A stretch of DNA of 30,028 nucleotides from JANYBT01 sp038211475 (GCA_038211475.1 JBBQVN010000034.1:1-30028), one strand, 5' to 3'; counted from the first letter of the stretch, positions 6,224 to 14,165 are shown. Notes: a model not told the origin generated them from the sequence alone. Made by a program: numbers and translations.

Positions 6224-7309
6224 TCACAATAGCGCTGGCTGCTGTTGCGTCATGCAATGCAGTGCGCCAAAACCCCAAATCAGATCTCCGCAGTAAATGG
6301 GCGAAATCTCGCGGTCGGGGAACATCTCCGCCAACACGTTGAGCGCGACACGATCATTGGGATCGTTGAAGACCGGTACCAGCACCACCCTGTTAGCGAT
6401 ATAGAAGTTGGCATAGCTGGCCGGCAAGCGACGACCCGCGAAGATCACCGGTCGCGGCATCGGCAGCTCGACAATCTGAAACTGCGTACCTCGCGCATCC
6501 CGCGCCGCCTTGAGCCGCGTCAAATTGTGACGGAGAGGGGCCGCATTTACGTCCCGCGAATTGGGCTCCACCATGGTCAAGATTGTGCCCCCAGCAACAA
6601 ATCGCGTGATGTCGTCCACGTGCCCGTGGGTGTCGTCGCCGGCAATGCCACGGCCCAGCCACACCACTTGCTCCATACCCAGATATTGGGCAAACACCTG
6701 CTCGTAATGCTTGCGCTTCATTCCAGGATTGCGCTGTTGAATCGGTGACAGCAGACATTCCTCTGTAGTCAGCAGAACTCCCGCGCCGTTGCTGTCGATC
6801 GAGCCGCCTTCCAGCACTACCCGTCGGCCAGCAAATTCAGGGTTAAGAATGCCGGCATGTGCGGCATCTGCCATTAGACCTCCGATCCTCGCGTCATGAT
6901 GGAAGTTCTTATATTTGGCCCAGGCCGTGAATCGCCAGTGCACCGCGCCCAGTTCGCGCTGCGCTGAATCCGCTACAAACGTGCAGCCGGAGTCGCGCGT
7001 CCACACTCGATCCGTAGGCCAGCGGTGAAAGCTCACTGCATCCGATAGCGCATTCGCTCGTTCCAGAATGTTCCGTGCGCTCTTCTCGGCGGCGGCATCG
7101 CTCACGATGAGTTGCACGCCCTCGTGACGCCCCAGCGCGCGAACGATCTCGGCATACACCCAGGGGATCGGCTCGAATTTTCCAGGCCAATCGCCCTGGT
7201 AATGGGGCCAAGCCAGCCAGGTGGAGTCGTGGGGCTCCCACTCGGCAGGCATGCGATAGCGGGACCTGGCCGCAGACGATTTAGGTAATGGGTTGGCGCG
7301 TGGGGTCAT
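6224..7309 (-). CDS. aguA: Agmatine deiminase
   Basis: This 361-residue protein of normal family length hydrolyses agmatine to N-carbamoylputrescine and ammonia. Guanidine-modifying superfamily motifs are in order: RMPAEWEPH near residue 19, VWTRDSG (~103-108), VLEGGSID (~165-172), GDDTHGHVDD with His230, and the C-terminal GALHCMTQQQPA with catalytic Cys352. It lies 25 bases after aguB and 12 bases before the TMEM175-like gene, all on the minus strand. The ATG at 7309 has no clear ribosome-binding site. Met20 (at 7252) is a possible alternative start because the conserved part begins there. Co-location with N-carbamoylputrescine amidase makes the assignment strong. Confidence 0.95.
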   Translation of the reverse strand: MTPRANPLPKSSAARSRYRMPAEWEPHDSTWLAWPHYQGDWPGKFEPIPWVYAEIVRALGRHEGVQLIVSDAAAEKSARNILERANALSDAVSFHRWPTDRVWTRDSGCTFVADSAQRELGAVHWRFTAWAKYKNFHHDARIGGLMADAAHAGILNPEFAGRRVVLEGGSIDSNGAGVLLTTEECLLSPIQQRNPGMKRKHYEQVFAQYLGMEQVVWLGRGIAGDDTHGHVDDITRFVAGGTILTMVEPNSRDVNAAPLRHNLTRLKAARDARGTQFQIVELPMPRPVIFAGRRLPASYANFYIANRVVLVPVFNDPNDRVALNVLAEMFPDREISPIYCGDLIWGFGALHCMTQQQPALL

Positions 7310-7334
7310 GGTTTTGGGGTCATGGTTTGTCGTT

Positions 7335-8237
7335 CTAGTCGATCATGCGGCTGGTAATAGGTCCGTACGCGTCAATGCGGCGATCTCGCAGAAATGGCCA
7401 GTTCCGCCGCACATCTTCCAAAGCCCGCAAGTCCACCTCGCCCATCAGTGTCTCTTCCTGGTTGCTGGAAGCCTCGGCCAGAACGCGCCCGAATGGGTCG
7501 CACAAAAATGATTGCCCCCAGAACTCCAGGCCTTGGCCCGGGGCCACATTGCCGCGAATATTGCCAGTCTCGAAACCCACCCGATTCACCACCGCGACAT
7601 ACACTCCGTTTGCAATCGCATGAGCACGTTGGATGGTCCGCCACGCATCGTGCTGCGCCACCCCAAACTCAGCCTTCTCCGCAGGATGCCACCCGATCGC
7701 AGTGGGATAAAAAAGAATGCTTGCGCCCTGCAGCGCCGTGAGCCGCGCTCCTTCGGGATACCACTGATCCCAACACACCAGCGTACCCAGCTTTCCGGCC
7801 GAAGTATCAAACGCCTTGAAACCAAGGTCGCCAGGCGTAAAGTAATACTTCTCGTAGTACAGGGGATCGTCCGGGATGTGCATTTTGCGGTAAATGCCGC
7901 GCAGCGAGCCGTCGTTCTCAAAGATCGCTGCCGTGTTGTGATAAACACCGGGCGCGCGTTTCTCAAACAGAGAAGCAATCAGCACAACTTTGTGCTCTTT
8001 CGCCGCCGCAGCAAGTCTCTCCGAAGCCGGTCCAGGTATCGGCTCCGCCAAGTCAAACAGTGCAGCGTCTTCCCGCTGACAAAAATATTGGGTCTGGAAC
8101 AATTCCGGCAGGCACACTACCTGCGCCCCCTTCGCCGCCGCCTCTGCCACTCGGTCCAGCGCCTTGGCGAGGTTCTCAGCCGGCTCCGGCCCGCACGACA
8201 TCTGCACTAACGCCACCGTAAATGTTTCTGCAGGCAA
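7335..8237 (-). CDS. aguB: N-carbamoylputrescine amidase
   Basis: This 300-residue nitrilase-superfamily enzyme hydrolyses N-carbamoylputrescine to putrescine, CO2 and ammonia. The catalytic triad is visible: Glu45 in CLPELF, Lys118 in YRKMHIPDD, and Cys155 in LVCWDQWYPE. The YRKMHIPDDP and PTAIGWHP segments are typical of AguB rather than other nitrilases. The start is a TTG, chosen because GGAGG lies exactly five bases upstream (8243-8247) and the N-terminus MPAETFTVALVQM fits the family. It is the first gene of the aguB-aguA-TMEM175 operon and is divergent from the DHS-like gene. Confidence 0.95.
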   Translation of the reverse strand: MPAETFTVALVQMSCGPEPAENLAKALDRVAEAAAKGAQVVCLPELFQTQYFCQREDAALFDLAEPIPGPASERLAAAAKEHKVVLIASLFEKRAPGVYHNTAAIFENDGSLRGIYRKMHIPDDPLYYEKYYFTPGDLGFKAFDTSAGKLGTLVCWDQWYPEGARLTALQGASILFYPTAIGWHPAEKAEFGVAQHDAWRTIQRAHAIANGVYVAVVNRVGFETGNIRGNVAPGQGLEFWGQSFLCDPFGRVLAEASSNQEETLMGEVDLRALEDVRRNWPFLRDRRIDAYGPITSRMID

Positions 8238-8242
8238 AGCAC

Positions 8243-8247
8243 CCTCC
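8243..8247 (-). promoter_or_regulatory. Ribosome-binding site fixing the TTG start of aguB
   Basis: GGAGG on the minus strand lies five bases before the TTG at 8237. No ATG or GTG in frame competes nearby, so this strong site decides the start. Confidence 0.7.
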
Positions 8248-8345
8248 GGGCATCACTATAACAGCAGTCGCCGGGACACTCGAACCCCGCCGCTTCATGC
8301 TCGCTCTATACATTCACCAAATGTGACCTGACGGCAGCACGCGGC

Positions 8346-8374
8346 TTGCTGTAGATTATTGCTTCCGCTATAAA
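8346..8374 (+). promoter_or_regulatory. Sigma-70-type promoter of the DHS-like gene
   Basis: TTGCTG (8346-8351), a 17-base spacer and TATAAA (8369-8374) lie 27 bases before the start codon. Spacing is ideal and the -10 matches five of six consensus bases. This is a prediction from pattern only. Confidence 0.5.
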
Positions 8375-8401
8375 ACCACCCGAAGAGAAAGCAGAGGACC
8401 C

Positions 8402-9511
8402 ATGAGCGCGAAGAAAGCAAACACCAAACCCCAGCAGGATGGCAGCGGCATTGATCGCAAGCTGCACGACCCCGTCGCTGACAAACTCATCCCTCTGCAC
8501 CCGCTCGACCTGCGAAAGATTCACTCCATCGACGCTTTGGTGCGCGCCATGTCGAAGACCGCCTTTACGGGACGCCAACTGGGCGAGGCCGCCGACGTGC
8601 TTGAGGCTATGGCTCGCGACCAAAGTTGCTTCGTCGTCATGACCCTGGCTGGCGCCATGACCGTCGCCAAGCAAGGCCTCATCATCGCGGAGCTCATCGA
8701 TCGCGGCATCGTCAACGCCATCGTTTCCACCGGCGCTCTCATGGCTCACGGCTTGGTCGAGGCCACCGGGCGCGCCCACTTCCGCCACGATCCCGACCTG
8801 AGCGACGAGGAGTTGTACGAAGCCGGCTACAACCGTGTCTACGACACGCTGGAGCCAGAGCAGAACCTGGACGACGTCGAGAAGGTCATGGCCAAGGTCC
8901 TGGGAGCGTGGGACGCCGACGAGGTGATGTGCTCCTACAAGCTCAACCGCGCCATTGGCACACACTTGGTCAAGACCGCGAAGCACCAGCGTGGCATTTT
9001 AAAATCGGCCTACGAAAAAAACGTGCCGGTGTTTGTTCCGGCATTTACCGACTCCGAGCTGGGACTCGATGTCGCCCTCACCAACCGCGAACGCGCCAAA
9101 GCGGGCAGGCCTCGTATGCGCTTCGATCCCTTCGAGGATCTGGAATATTTTGCCGAGACTCTGCTGGCCCAGGAGCGGCTGGGAATCTTCACCATCGGCG
9201 GAGGCGTACCGCGCAACTGGTCGCAGCAGTTCGGCCCCTTCATCGAGTTGCGCCATCGCAGAGGAGGGGAAGACCTGCCGCTGAAGCGTTATCACTACGG
9301 CCTGCGAATTTGTCCTGAGCCGGTGTATTGGGGAGGCCTGTCGGGAAGTCCTTATAGCGAAGCCATCTCGTGGGGAAAGTTCGTTCCGCCAGCCGAAGGC
9401 GGAAAATTCGGCGAAGTGTTTTTGGATGCAACCGTGGGCCTGCCCATGATCGTCGCGGCAGTTTTGGAACGTTTGGATAAGGGTCGCAAGACAAGCTTTG
9501 TGAAACGGTAG
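8402..9511 (+). CDS. Deoxyhypusine synthase-family protein
   Basis: This 369-residue protein is close in length to eukaryotic DHS. Features of the NAD-dependent aminobutyl transferase family are in order: FVVMTLAGAMT-A (~78-86), IVSTGALMAHGLVEATG, VPVFVPAFTDSELG (~208-221), TIGGGVPRNW, and the active-site region LSGSPYSEAISWGK with Lys326, which matches the lysine that forms the enzyme-imine intermediate in DHS. Bacteria lack eIF5A, the target of true DHS, so the acceptor here is probably a small amine. Neighbouring putrescine genes point to homospermidine or a related polyamine; this is inference. AGAGGA sits just before the ATG, and a good promoter lies upstream. Confidence 0.88.
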   Translation: MSAKKANTKPQQDGSGIDRKLHDPVADKLIPLHPLDLRKIHSIDALVRAMSKTAFTGRQLGEAADVLEAMARDQSCFVVMTLAGAMTVAKQGLIIAELIDRGIVNAIVSTGALMAHGLVEATGRAHFRHDPDLSDEELYEAGYNRVYDTLEPEQNLDDVEKVMAKVLGAWDADEVMCSYKLNRAIGTHLVKTAKHQRGILKSAYEKNVPVFVPAFTDSELGLDVALTNRERAKAGRPRMRFDPFEDLEYFAETLLAQERLGIFTIGGGVPRNWSQQFGPFIELRHRRGGEDLPLKRYHYGLRICPEPVYWGGLSGSPYSEAISWGKFVPPAEGGKFGEVFLDATVGLPMIVAAVLERLDKGRKTSFVKR

Positions 9512-9678
9512 GTTGCACCGGTTCGAGCTCATGAGCTTCGGCGCTTTCTTGTTTCGCACCGGCGTTCGCGGTATGATTCTGGCCTTGCAGCTTTCCCTCC
9601 CCGCTGCTTCGGTAGCCCGCTGAAGTTTGAGCTTGATGAAGTTTCGAATGTTGCCGGCTCGCGCCAAAGGAAGACACC

Positions 9679-11280
9679 ATGAATCGACCGCTGCCGCTAA
9701 TCACATTTGTTGCTTTTTTCGCCATCGCCATTGCCCACGCTGTTAACCCAGTGCCGTTCGTGAGTCAACCTCTGGTTCCAGCGAGCGCTGCACCTGCGAG
9801 CGGCGGCTTCACGCTAACCCTCAACGGCACCGGGTTTGTGTCTACTTCTGTGGTGAACTGGAACGGGAGTCCGCGCTCCACCGTCTTTGTGAACGCGACT
9901 CAGCTCACCGCCACCATCACCAGTTCTGACGTAGCGTCAGCAGGGACGGGTCGCATTACGGTGACCAGCCCCGCGCCGGGTGGCGGCGTTTCGAACTTGG
10001 CCCTCTTTCCCGTCGCTGTGCCGCGCACTTCGCTCTCGTTCAGCACCTCGAGCATCGCCGTGGGAAGCGGAGCTGGGTATATTGCAAGCGCTGATTTTAA
10101 TGGCGACGGGCATTTAGACCTGGCCGTGACCAACATTCAGTCGAACACCGTTTCCATCTTGCTGGGCAATGGGGACGGAACTTTTCAGCCGCACGTGGAC
10201 TACGCCGCCGAGTTCGAGCCCACTTCCGTTACCACAGGCGATTTCAATCACGACGGCCACATTGATCTGGCTGTGAGCAACGACGAAAACATACTGTCCA
10301 TTTTCCTCGGCAACGGCGATGGCACATTTCAACCGCGAGTCAACTATCCCACTACGCAGGAACCGAGTTCCATTCTCACTGCCGACTTCAATGGAGACGG
10401 CAACCTCGACCTTGCCGTCGCTTATTTTGATTACCTCTCGGCTAACAATGTGGGAGTGCTGTTAGGGAACGGAGATGGAACTTTTCAGGCCGTGCATGAC
10501 TACACCTCCGGTGTCGGTCAGGTTTTTTCGATGACTGTGGGCGACGCAAACAGAGATGGCAAGCTCGACCTTCTGGTCACCAATCTCGATTTGAACAATG
10601 TTGTCGTTCTGGCGGGCAACGGAGACGGGACATTTCAGTCCGCAGTGGGATTTAGCACAGGAGCATTTCCCGAGTGGGTTGCAGCGGCCGATGTCAATGG
10701 AGATGGCAATCTTGATCTGTTGGTCACCGACAATGACTCCACCGTCTCGGTCCTCTCAGGACATGGCGACGGCACCTTCGCGACCCACATGGATTATCCA
10801 TCCGGACGGTTCCCGAGTAGCGTCACGGCTGCTGACTTGAACGGCGATGGCAAACTCGACTTGGCGATTCCAAACGGGGGTCGCTCGGCTTTCACTTTGT
10901 CTACACTATTGGGGAACGGCGATGGCTCGTTTCAAAACCCGGTAACGTTTGCCGGGGGCCAGGTAAATGGCTCGGTCGCGGTGGGCGACTTTAACAACGA
11001 CGGTATGCTGGATTTGGCAATTCCGGTCTCAAGCTCACGCACCAGCGTTATCTCCGTTTTGCTGCAAGACCTCGGCACCGTCATCAACCTTGCGCCTGCC
11101 AAGATCAATTTTCCTGTCCAGACTGTGGGCACAGTAAGCGTAGGTGTGCCGATAACACTCACCAACAACGGAAGCAACCCGGTTGCCATTAGCAGCATTT
11201 CCCCCAGTTCCAACTTCGCATCCACGAACAATTGTGGAACCAGTATTGCTGCCGGCGCCAGTTGCACTATCACTGCCTAA
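9679..11280 (+). CDS. Secreted FG-GAP/VCBS repeat protein, ends at a premature stop
   Basis: AAGGA precedes the ATG. Residues 1-22 are a signal peptide (LITFVAFFAIAIAHA). An IPT/TIG-like immunoglobulin domain follows (~25-112), then seven FG-GAP repeats of the form ADFNGDG-x-LDLAV ... LLGNGDGTFQ, with Asp/Asn/Gly calcium-binding loops as in integrin-type propellers. A HYDIN/ASPM-like beta-sandwich then begins (INFPVQTVGTVSVGVPITLT) but breaks at TAA 11278-11280 just after ASCTITA. The same frame stays open beyond the stop and completes this domain and a further one. Such proteins are surface or secreted adhesion-type proteins. The gene separates the DHS-like and arginine decarboxylase genes without an obvious functional link. 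Confidence 0.85.
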   Translation: MNRPLPLITFVAFFAIAIAHAVNPVPFVSQPLVPASAAPASGGFTLTLNGTGFVSTSVVNWNGSPRSTVFVNATQLTATITSSDVASAGTGRITVTSPAPGGGVSNLALFPVAVPRTSLSFSTSSIAVGSGAGYIASADFNGDGHLDLAVTNIQSNTVSILLGNGDGTFQPHVDYAAEFEPTSVTTGDFNHDGHIDLAVSNDENILSIFLGNGDGTFQPRVNYPTTQEPSSILTADFNGDGNLDLAVAYFDYLSANNVGVLLGNGDGTFQAVHDYTSGVGQVFSMTVGDANRDGKLDLLVTNLDLNNVVVLAGNGDGTFQSAVGFSTGAFPEWVAAADVNGDGNLDLLVTDNDSTVSVLSGHGDGTFATHMDYPSGRFPSSVTAADLNGDGKLDLAIPNGGRSAFTLSTLLGNGDGSFQNPVTFAGGQVNGSVAVGDFNNDGMLDLAIPVSSSRTSVISVLLQDLGTVINLAPAKINFPVQTVGTVSVGVPITLTNNGSNPVAISSISPSSNFASTNNCGTSIAAGASCTITA

Positions 11281-11694
11281 GTCTCGCCTTCCGTGCCTGG
11301 GAATATCAGTGGCTTTCTCAGCATCAATGACAATGGTGGCCGCAGTCCACAAATTGTGCAGCTAAGCGGAGTAGCAACCTTGGTCTCCATTTCGCCCACC
11401 AGCTTGGCCTTCGGTGCGCAGAAGGTAGGAACTTCGAGTGGGCCTCTGGTCGCCGCCGTCACCAACACCGGCAGCGTTGTGCTGAACTTCAGCAGCATTA
11501 CTCTTGTCGGATCCAACGCATCAGATTTCTTCCAGGTGAACGCTTGCGGGCGACAGTTGCAACCCGGCACGAGCTGCCAGATCAGTGTGACGTTTACTCC
11601 ATTAGCCATCGGCAAGCGGACTGCGTCGGTACGGATCGGGGACAATGGCGGCGGGAGTCCGCAAACAATTACACTTATCGGAACAGGGACCTAA
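11281..11694 (+). pseudogene. C-terminal continuation of the FG-GAP protein after an in-frame stop
   Basis: The reading frame is the same as the upstream gene. VSPSVPGNISGFLSINDNGG completes the first HYDIN/ASPM-like domain, and a full second domain follows (SPTSLAFGAQKVGTSSGPLV ... TSCQISVTFTPLAIGKR ... TLIGTGT). Aligning the two domains places the TAA at the variable residue of the V-x-F-x-P strand, with no gap on either side, so a single base substitution explains the break. An ATG is not available; GTG at 11293 is the first internal start, without a ribosome-binding site. Separate translation is unlikely. A sequencing error or readthrough are the alternatives. Confidence 0.75.
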
Positions 11695-11762
11695 CCAAAC
11701 GGCCTAGGCTTCTGCTGCGAACCCTCGGTGAGAGGGCCCTGGTCCCCGCGAGCAAGCAAATC

Positions 11763-11793
11763 AAAAGGCTCCTGCGGTTGCCGGCAAGAGCCT
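11763..11793 (-). terminator. Rho-independent terminator of arginine decarboxylase
   Basis: On the minus strand AGGCTC pairs with GAGCCT, extended by TTGC/GCAG with small irregularities, and is followed by TTTTGATTT. It lies 20 bases after the decarboxylase stop. Confidence 0.75.
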
Positions 11794-11813
11794 CTACTTT
11801 CCCGCACTCGCGA

Positions 11814-12371
11814 TCAATCGAAAATCAGCACGGCCGACGCGATCACCGTGGTCCACAAGCCGCGCTTGTCGCCGACGGCCGACTGGGTGACGTTTGCAGT
11901 GCGCACGATCTTGTTGGAAATTCGATAAATTTCCTTCTTCTCATCCCACGAACGATCTGGATCGAATTCCACGTCCAGTGTGGTCGCAAGCATTTCCGCC
12001 GCCAGTTCTTCCGCGTAGTCGCCGGCTGCATCTTCGGTCTCGCCGAAGGAATGATGTTCACTCAAGTATCCGTAGGTATTGCGGTCGGCGGGAATCGCGA
12101 CTCCAATGGACGACGCCAGCAGCCGATGCGGTTCGTGCGTGGAGTTCTCCGCAACCACGGCAAAAACCACTTCGCCGGGATACAAGTATTTCAATCCCTG
12201 AGCTCGCGTGATCAGTTTGCAATTGGGCGGGAAGATCGACGACACCCGCACCAGATTCTGTGCGGCAATGCCGGCGTCACGCAAAGCCAACTCGAAAGAG
12301 GTCAAGCGCTCCTTGTGCTTGCCTACTCCTTTGGTGAAAAAGATCCGCTTCGGGACCATGCTTTTGCCCAA
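11814..12371 (-). CDS. Pyruvoyl-dependent arginine decarboxylase
   Basis: The 185-residue proenzyme makes agmatine from arginine. The family is recognised from KRIFFTKGVGKHKERLTSFE, the self-cleavage site LVRVSSIFPPNC (Ser44-Ser45; the second Ser becomes the pyruvoyl group), PGEVVFAVVAENST and the C-terminal VAIPADRNTYGYLSEHHSFG. It supplies the substrate of AguA, encoded 5 kb away, completing the arginine-to-putrescine route. A TTG at 12371 is taken as the start because GGGAGG lies nine bases upstream; ATG at 12359 (Met5) is the alternative but is 21 bases from that site. A hairpin terminator follows the stop. Confidence 0.93.
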   Translation of the reverse strand: MGKSMVPKRIFFTKGVGKHKERLTSFELALRDAGIAAQNLVRVSSIFPPNCKLITRAQGLKYLYPGEVVFAVVAENSTHEPHRLLASSIGVAIPADRNTYGYLSEHHSFGETEDAAGDYAEELAAEMLATTLDVEFDPDRSWDEKKEIYRISNKIVRTANVTQSAVGDKRGLWTTVIASAVLIFD

Positions 12372-12380
12372 TGGAATTGT

Positions 12381-12386
12381 CCTCCC
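12381..12386 (-). promoter_or_regulatory. Ribosome-binding site favouring the TTG start of arginine decarboxylase
   Basis: GGGAGG on the minus strand is nine bases before TTG 12371 and 21 bases before the next in-frame ATG, so it supports the TTG. Confidence 0.55.
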
Positions 12387-12499
12387 AACGTGGTTGCGAT
12401 CGAATGGTCAATCTAACACAGAGCGATGTGAACACAGTGTGAATTTCGCAGGTCACCGCGCCAGTCTCAGGGGCCCGCACCAGCAGCCCGCATCAACGC

Positions 12500-12529
12500 A
12501 AAAACGCCGCGACGGTTATCGCGACGTTT
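12500..12529 (-). terminator. Rho-independent terminator of the zinc-ribbon gene
   Basis: On the minus strand AAACG-T-CGCGA pairs with TCGCG-G-CGTTT around a six-base loop, one internal mismatch, followed by a T run. It lies about 30 bases after the stop of the zinc-ribbon gene. Confidence 0.7.
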
Positions 12530-12559
12530 CTTGCACGTTTCGATCTTAGGCACCTTGGT

Positions 12560-12790
12560 TTAGGCGGCTTCTTTCGGGGCCAGCCGACCGGCAGCGCGCG
12601 CGCTATCAGCGGTGGCTGTTACAACCTTCATTGCCTGCCAGTCGTAGTGAAGTTGCTTGCCGCAGTCCAGACAAACCACGTAGGTCATTTTGCGTTGTAC
12701 GCCGCCTGCAGGACCGCTTCGCACCGTCATCGGGAAACTGTAACGCTTGTGCCTACAGCCGAACACCGCATCGAGCAATTCCGAAACCAT
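12560..12790 (-). CDS. Small zinc-ribbon-like protein, unknown function
   Basis: This 76-residue protein has FGCRHKRYSFP near the N-terminus and YVVCLDCGKQLHYDWQAMKVV in the middle. The CxH and CxxC pairs could hold one zinc. I recall similar short proteins from Acidobacteriota with FGCxHK and VCLDCGK motifs but no assigned function. The ATG at 12790 is chosen because GGAGG (12798-12802) sits seven bases upstream; a seven-residue longer frame lacks this support. It follows the sigma/anti-sigma pair after a 180-base gap and ends in its own terminator, so it is probably a separate unit. Confidence 0.75.
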   Translation of the reverse strand: MVSELLDAVFGCRHKRYSFPMTVRSGPAGGVQRKMTYVVCLDCGKQLHYDWQAMKVVTATADSARAAGRLAPKEAA

Positions 12791-12797
12791 AGTGGCG

Positions 12798-12802
12798 CCT
12801 CC
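12798..12802 (-). promoter_or_regulatory. Ribosome-binding site fixing the zinc-ribbon gene start
   Basis: GGAGG on the minus strand, seven bases before ATG 12790. Confidence 0.65.
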
Positions 12803-12970
12803 ACGAAACAAACTCTTTATTTCGCCCTATCGTACGTTGAGCTGCCGTACACTACTTAGATTCCCGCCGAGAGCGAAAGGTTTGTTTATTGCTGGGCGTG
12901 ACAGGAAGGCGACGAGGTTGTTCAAGCCGGAAGGGCAGGATTGGCGGCCGCAAACTTGCTTCAGACCATG

Positions 12971-13219
12971 CTAAGGGGCTTGCTTGTCGCGTTCCGTGCA
13001 CCGCCCGATGATAGCGGTTCGCAGTTTGTCGCGAAGATCTTCCGGCAGTTCGTAGAGGTTGGAATCGCGATAAATCTCGATAGTCTTCTTAGTGGTATCG
13101 CATACCACATAGCAGTTGTGGCACCAGGAAAGATGGCTTTCCAACTCGACCTTGGTGGTCTCGTCCAGCGCGCCGTCCAGATAACTGGTTAGCTCAGTAA
13201 GGAATTCAGAGCACTTCAC
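12971..13219 (-). CDS. Zinc-finger anti-sigma factor
   Basis: This 82-residue protein starts MKCSEFLTELTSYLDGALDE and carries HLSWCHNC, the His-x3-Cys-x2-Cys signature of the ZAS anti-sigma domain, with Cys3 as the likely fourth ligand. It has no transmembrane segment, so it is a soluble, possibly redox-responsive, anti-sigma. Its ATG overlaps the sigma factor stop (ATGA), the usual arrangement for a sigma and its inhibitor made in step. It would bind the co-encoded sigma in the cytoplasm and release it on zinc loss, thiol oxidation or another signal; the signal cannot be read from sequence. Confidence 0.87.
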   Translation of the reverse strand: MKCSEFLTELTSYLDGALDETTKVELESHLSWCHNCYVVCDTTKKTIEIYRDSNLYELPEDLRDKLRTAIIGRCTERDKQAP

Positions 13220-13845
13220 TTTTCACCATCTCCACTCGCCCGTTTCTGAAAATAGCGACTCAGTCTCTCTCGCAACTGCAACCGAGCCCGTAACAACCGC
13301 GACTTGACTGCTGGAATACTCAAGTCCAGCGCCTCGGCGGTCTCTTCGGTCGAAAGACCTTCCATGTCGCGCAACACGAACACCGTCCGGAAACCGGCTG
13401 GCAGGCCCTGCACCGTCTTGGTCAGGATCTCCCGCAACTCCGACTGCGAATACATCTGTTCCGGATTCGGACTCCAATCCGCAACTTCCCGAGGCACCGA
13501 GTCGTCCTCGGTCTTAATATCCTCGTCCAACGAAACCGTGCGCTCCGGTCGCCGCTTGCGCAGCTTCATCAGCGCTTCGTTCACCGCGATCCGTACCAGC
13601 CAGGTATAAAACTTCGACTGCTCCTGAAACTTCGCCAGGTTTTCGTATGCCTTCAAGAAGGCGTCTTGCACTACGTCTTCGGCATCTTCCCGGTTCTTGG
13701 TGATATGGTTAGCGATTCGAAATACGTTCCGGTCGTAGCGGCGGACCAACTGCTCGTACGCTGCGACGTCGCCGCGCTTGGCCGCCTGCACCAGCAACAG
13801 TTCTTCGCTAACCGGTTCGCTTATATTTGGTTGGATGGTACCCAT
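13216..13845 (-). CDS. ECF (RpoE-type) RNA polymerase sigma factor
   Basis: This 209-residue protein contains sigma region 2 (YEQLVRRYDRNVFRIANHIT, then DAEDVVQDAFLKAYENLAKF and FYTWLVRIAVNEALMKLRKR) and region 4 (LPAGFRTVFVLRDMEGLSTE, ETAEALDLSIPAVKSRLLRA, the helix-turn-helix that reads the -35). There is no region 1 or 3, as expected for ECF sigmas. It is cotranscribed with the overlapping ZAS anti-sigma. It is divergent from the lytic transglycosylase gene across 320 bases, which makes an envelope-linked role possible but unproven. Confidence 0.93.
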   Translation of the reverse strand: MGTIQPNISEPVSEELLLVQAAKRGDVAAYEQLVRRYDRNVFRIANHITKNREDAEDVVQDAFLKAYENLAKFQEQSKFYTWLVRIAVNEALMKLRKRRPERTVSLDEDIKTEDDSVPREVADWSPNPEQMYSQSELREILTKTVQGLPAGFRTVFVLRDMEGLSTEETAEALDLSIPAVKSRLLRARLQLRERLSRYFQKRASGDGEK

Positions 13846-14165
13846 CTGTTGTCCGATTCAGTAATTTTTTACAGGAATTAGTTCGGCGTCCAAACCATTC
13901 ATTGTACTTGGTCGCAAGGAATCGTGCTCGGTGGTCGACGGCAGCGCCCCCGCCAGCATCACACTAGGTACATGCAGGGCCTTTATAATCGTTCCTAAGA
14001 AACAACAAAGCAAAACCTGCCATCAGTACGCATCAGCCACGATCGTTGGATGGCGGCTAACCAGGCTGCTTCTGCTTTGGGCATCGGCTGCTTTGTCATC
14101 GGCTGCTTGGCGTGGGCTTTGTTGTCATCAGCTCTTTGTCGTCTGCTGTTGTTAAGGGAAGAGAC
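13846..14165. other. Divergent intergenic region between sigma and transglycosylase genes
   Basis: No gene is supported here. The right half has short imperfect repeats of the type CGGCTGCTTTGTCATC. A frame open from GTG 14112 joins the transglycosylase gene but has no ribosome-binding site. A possible minus-strand promoter for the sigma gene is listed separately. Confidence 0.5.
13866..13893 (-). promoter_or_regulatory. Possible promoter of the sigma/anti-sigma operon
   Basis: On the minus strand TTGGAC (13888-13893), 16 bases, then TAAAAA (13866-13871), 20 bases before the start codon. The match to sigma-70 boxes is fair; I did not find a clear ECF-type self-promoter. Confidence 0.3.

Noticed and set aside
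5609..6232. Long plus-strand open frame (207 codons) opposite the TMEM175-like gene
   Set aside because: His/Gln/Arg-rich with no family motif; it mirrors the codon bias of the well-supported minus-strand channel gene.
7512..8210. Long plus-strand open frame (232 codons) opposite aguB
   Set aside because: Arg-rich shadow of a gene with an intact catalytic triad on the minus strand.
8306..9731. Minus-strand open frames opposite the DHS-like gene
   Set aside because: No ribosome-binding sites or motifs; the plus strand encodes a full conserved enzyme.
10080..11070. Periodic GGNAACGGNGATGG-like DNA as a possible satellite or CRISPR-like array
   Set aside because: The periodicity comes from FG-GAP protein repeats with variable spacing and codon use; no direct-repeat/spacer structure exists.
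14112..14165. GTG 14112 as the transglycosylase start
   Set aside because: No ribosome-binding site; TTG 14166 has AGGGA upstream and gives a proper signal peptide. Kept only as an alternative.
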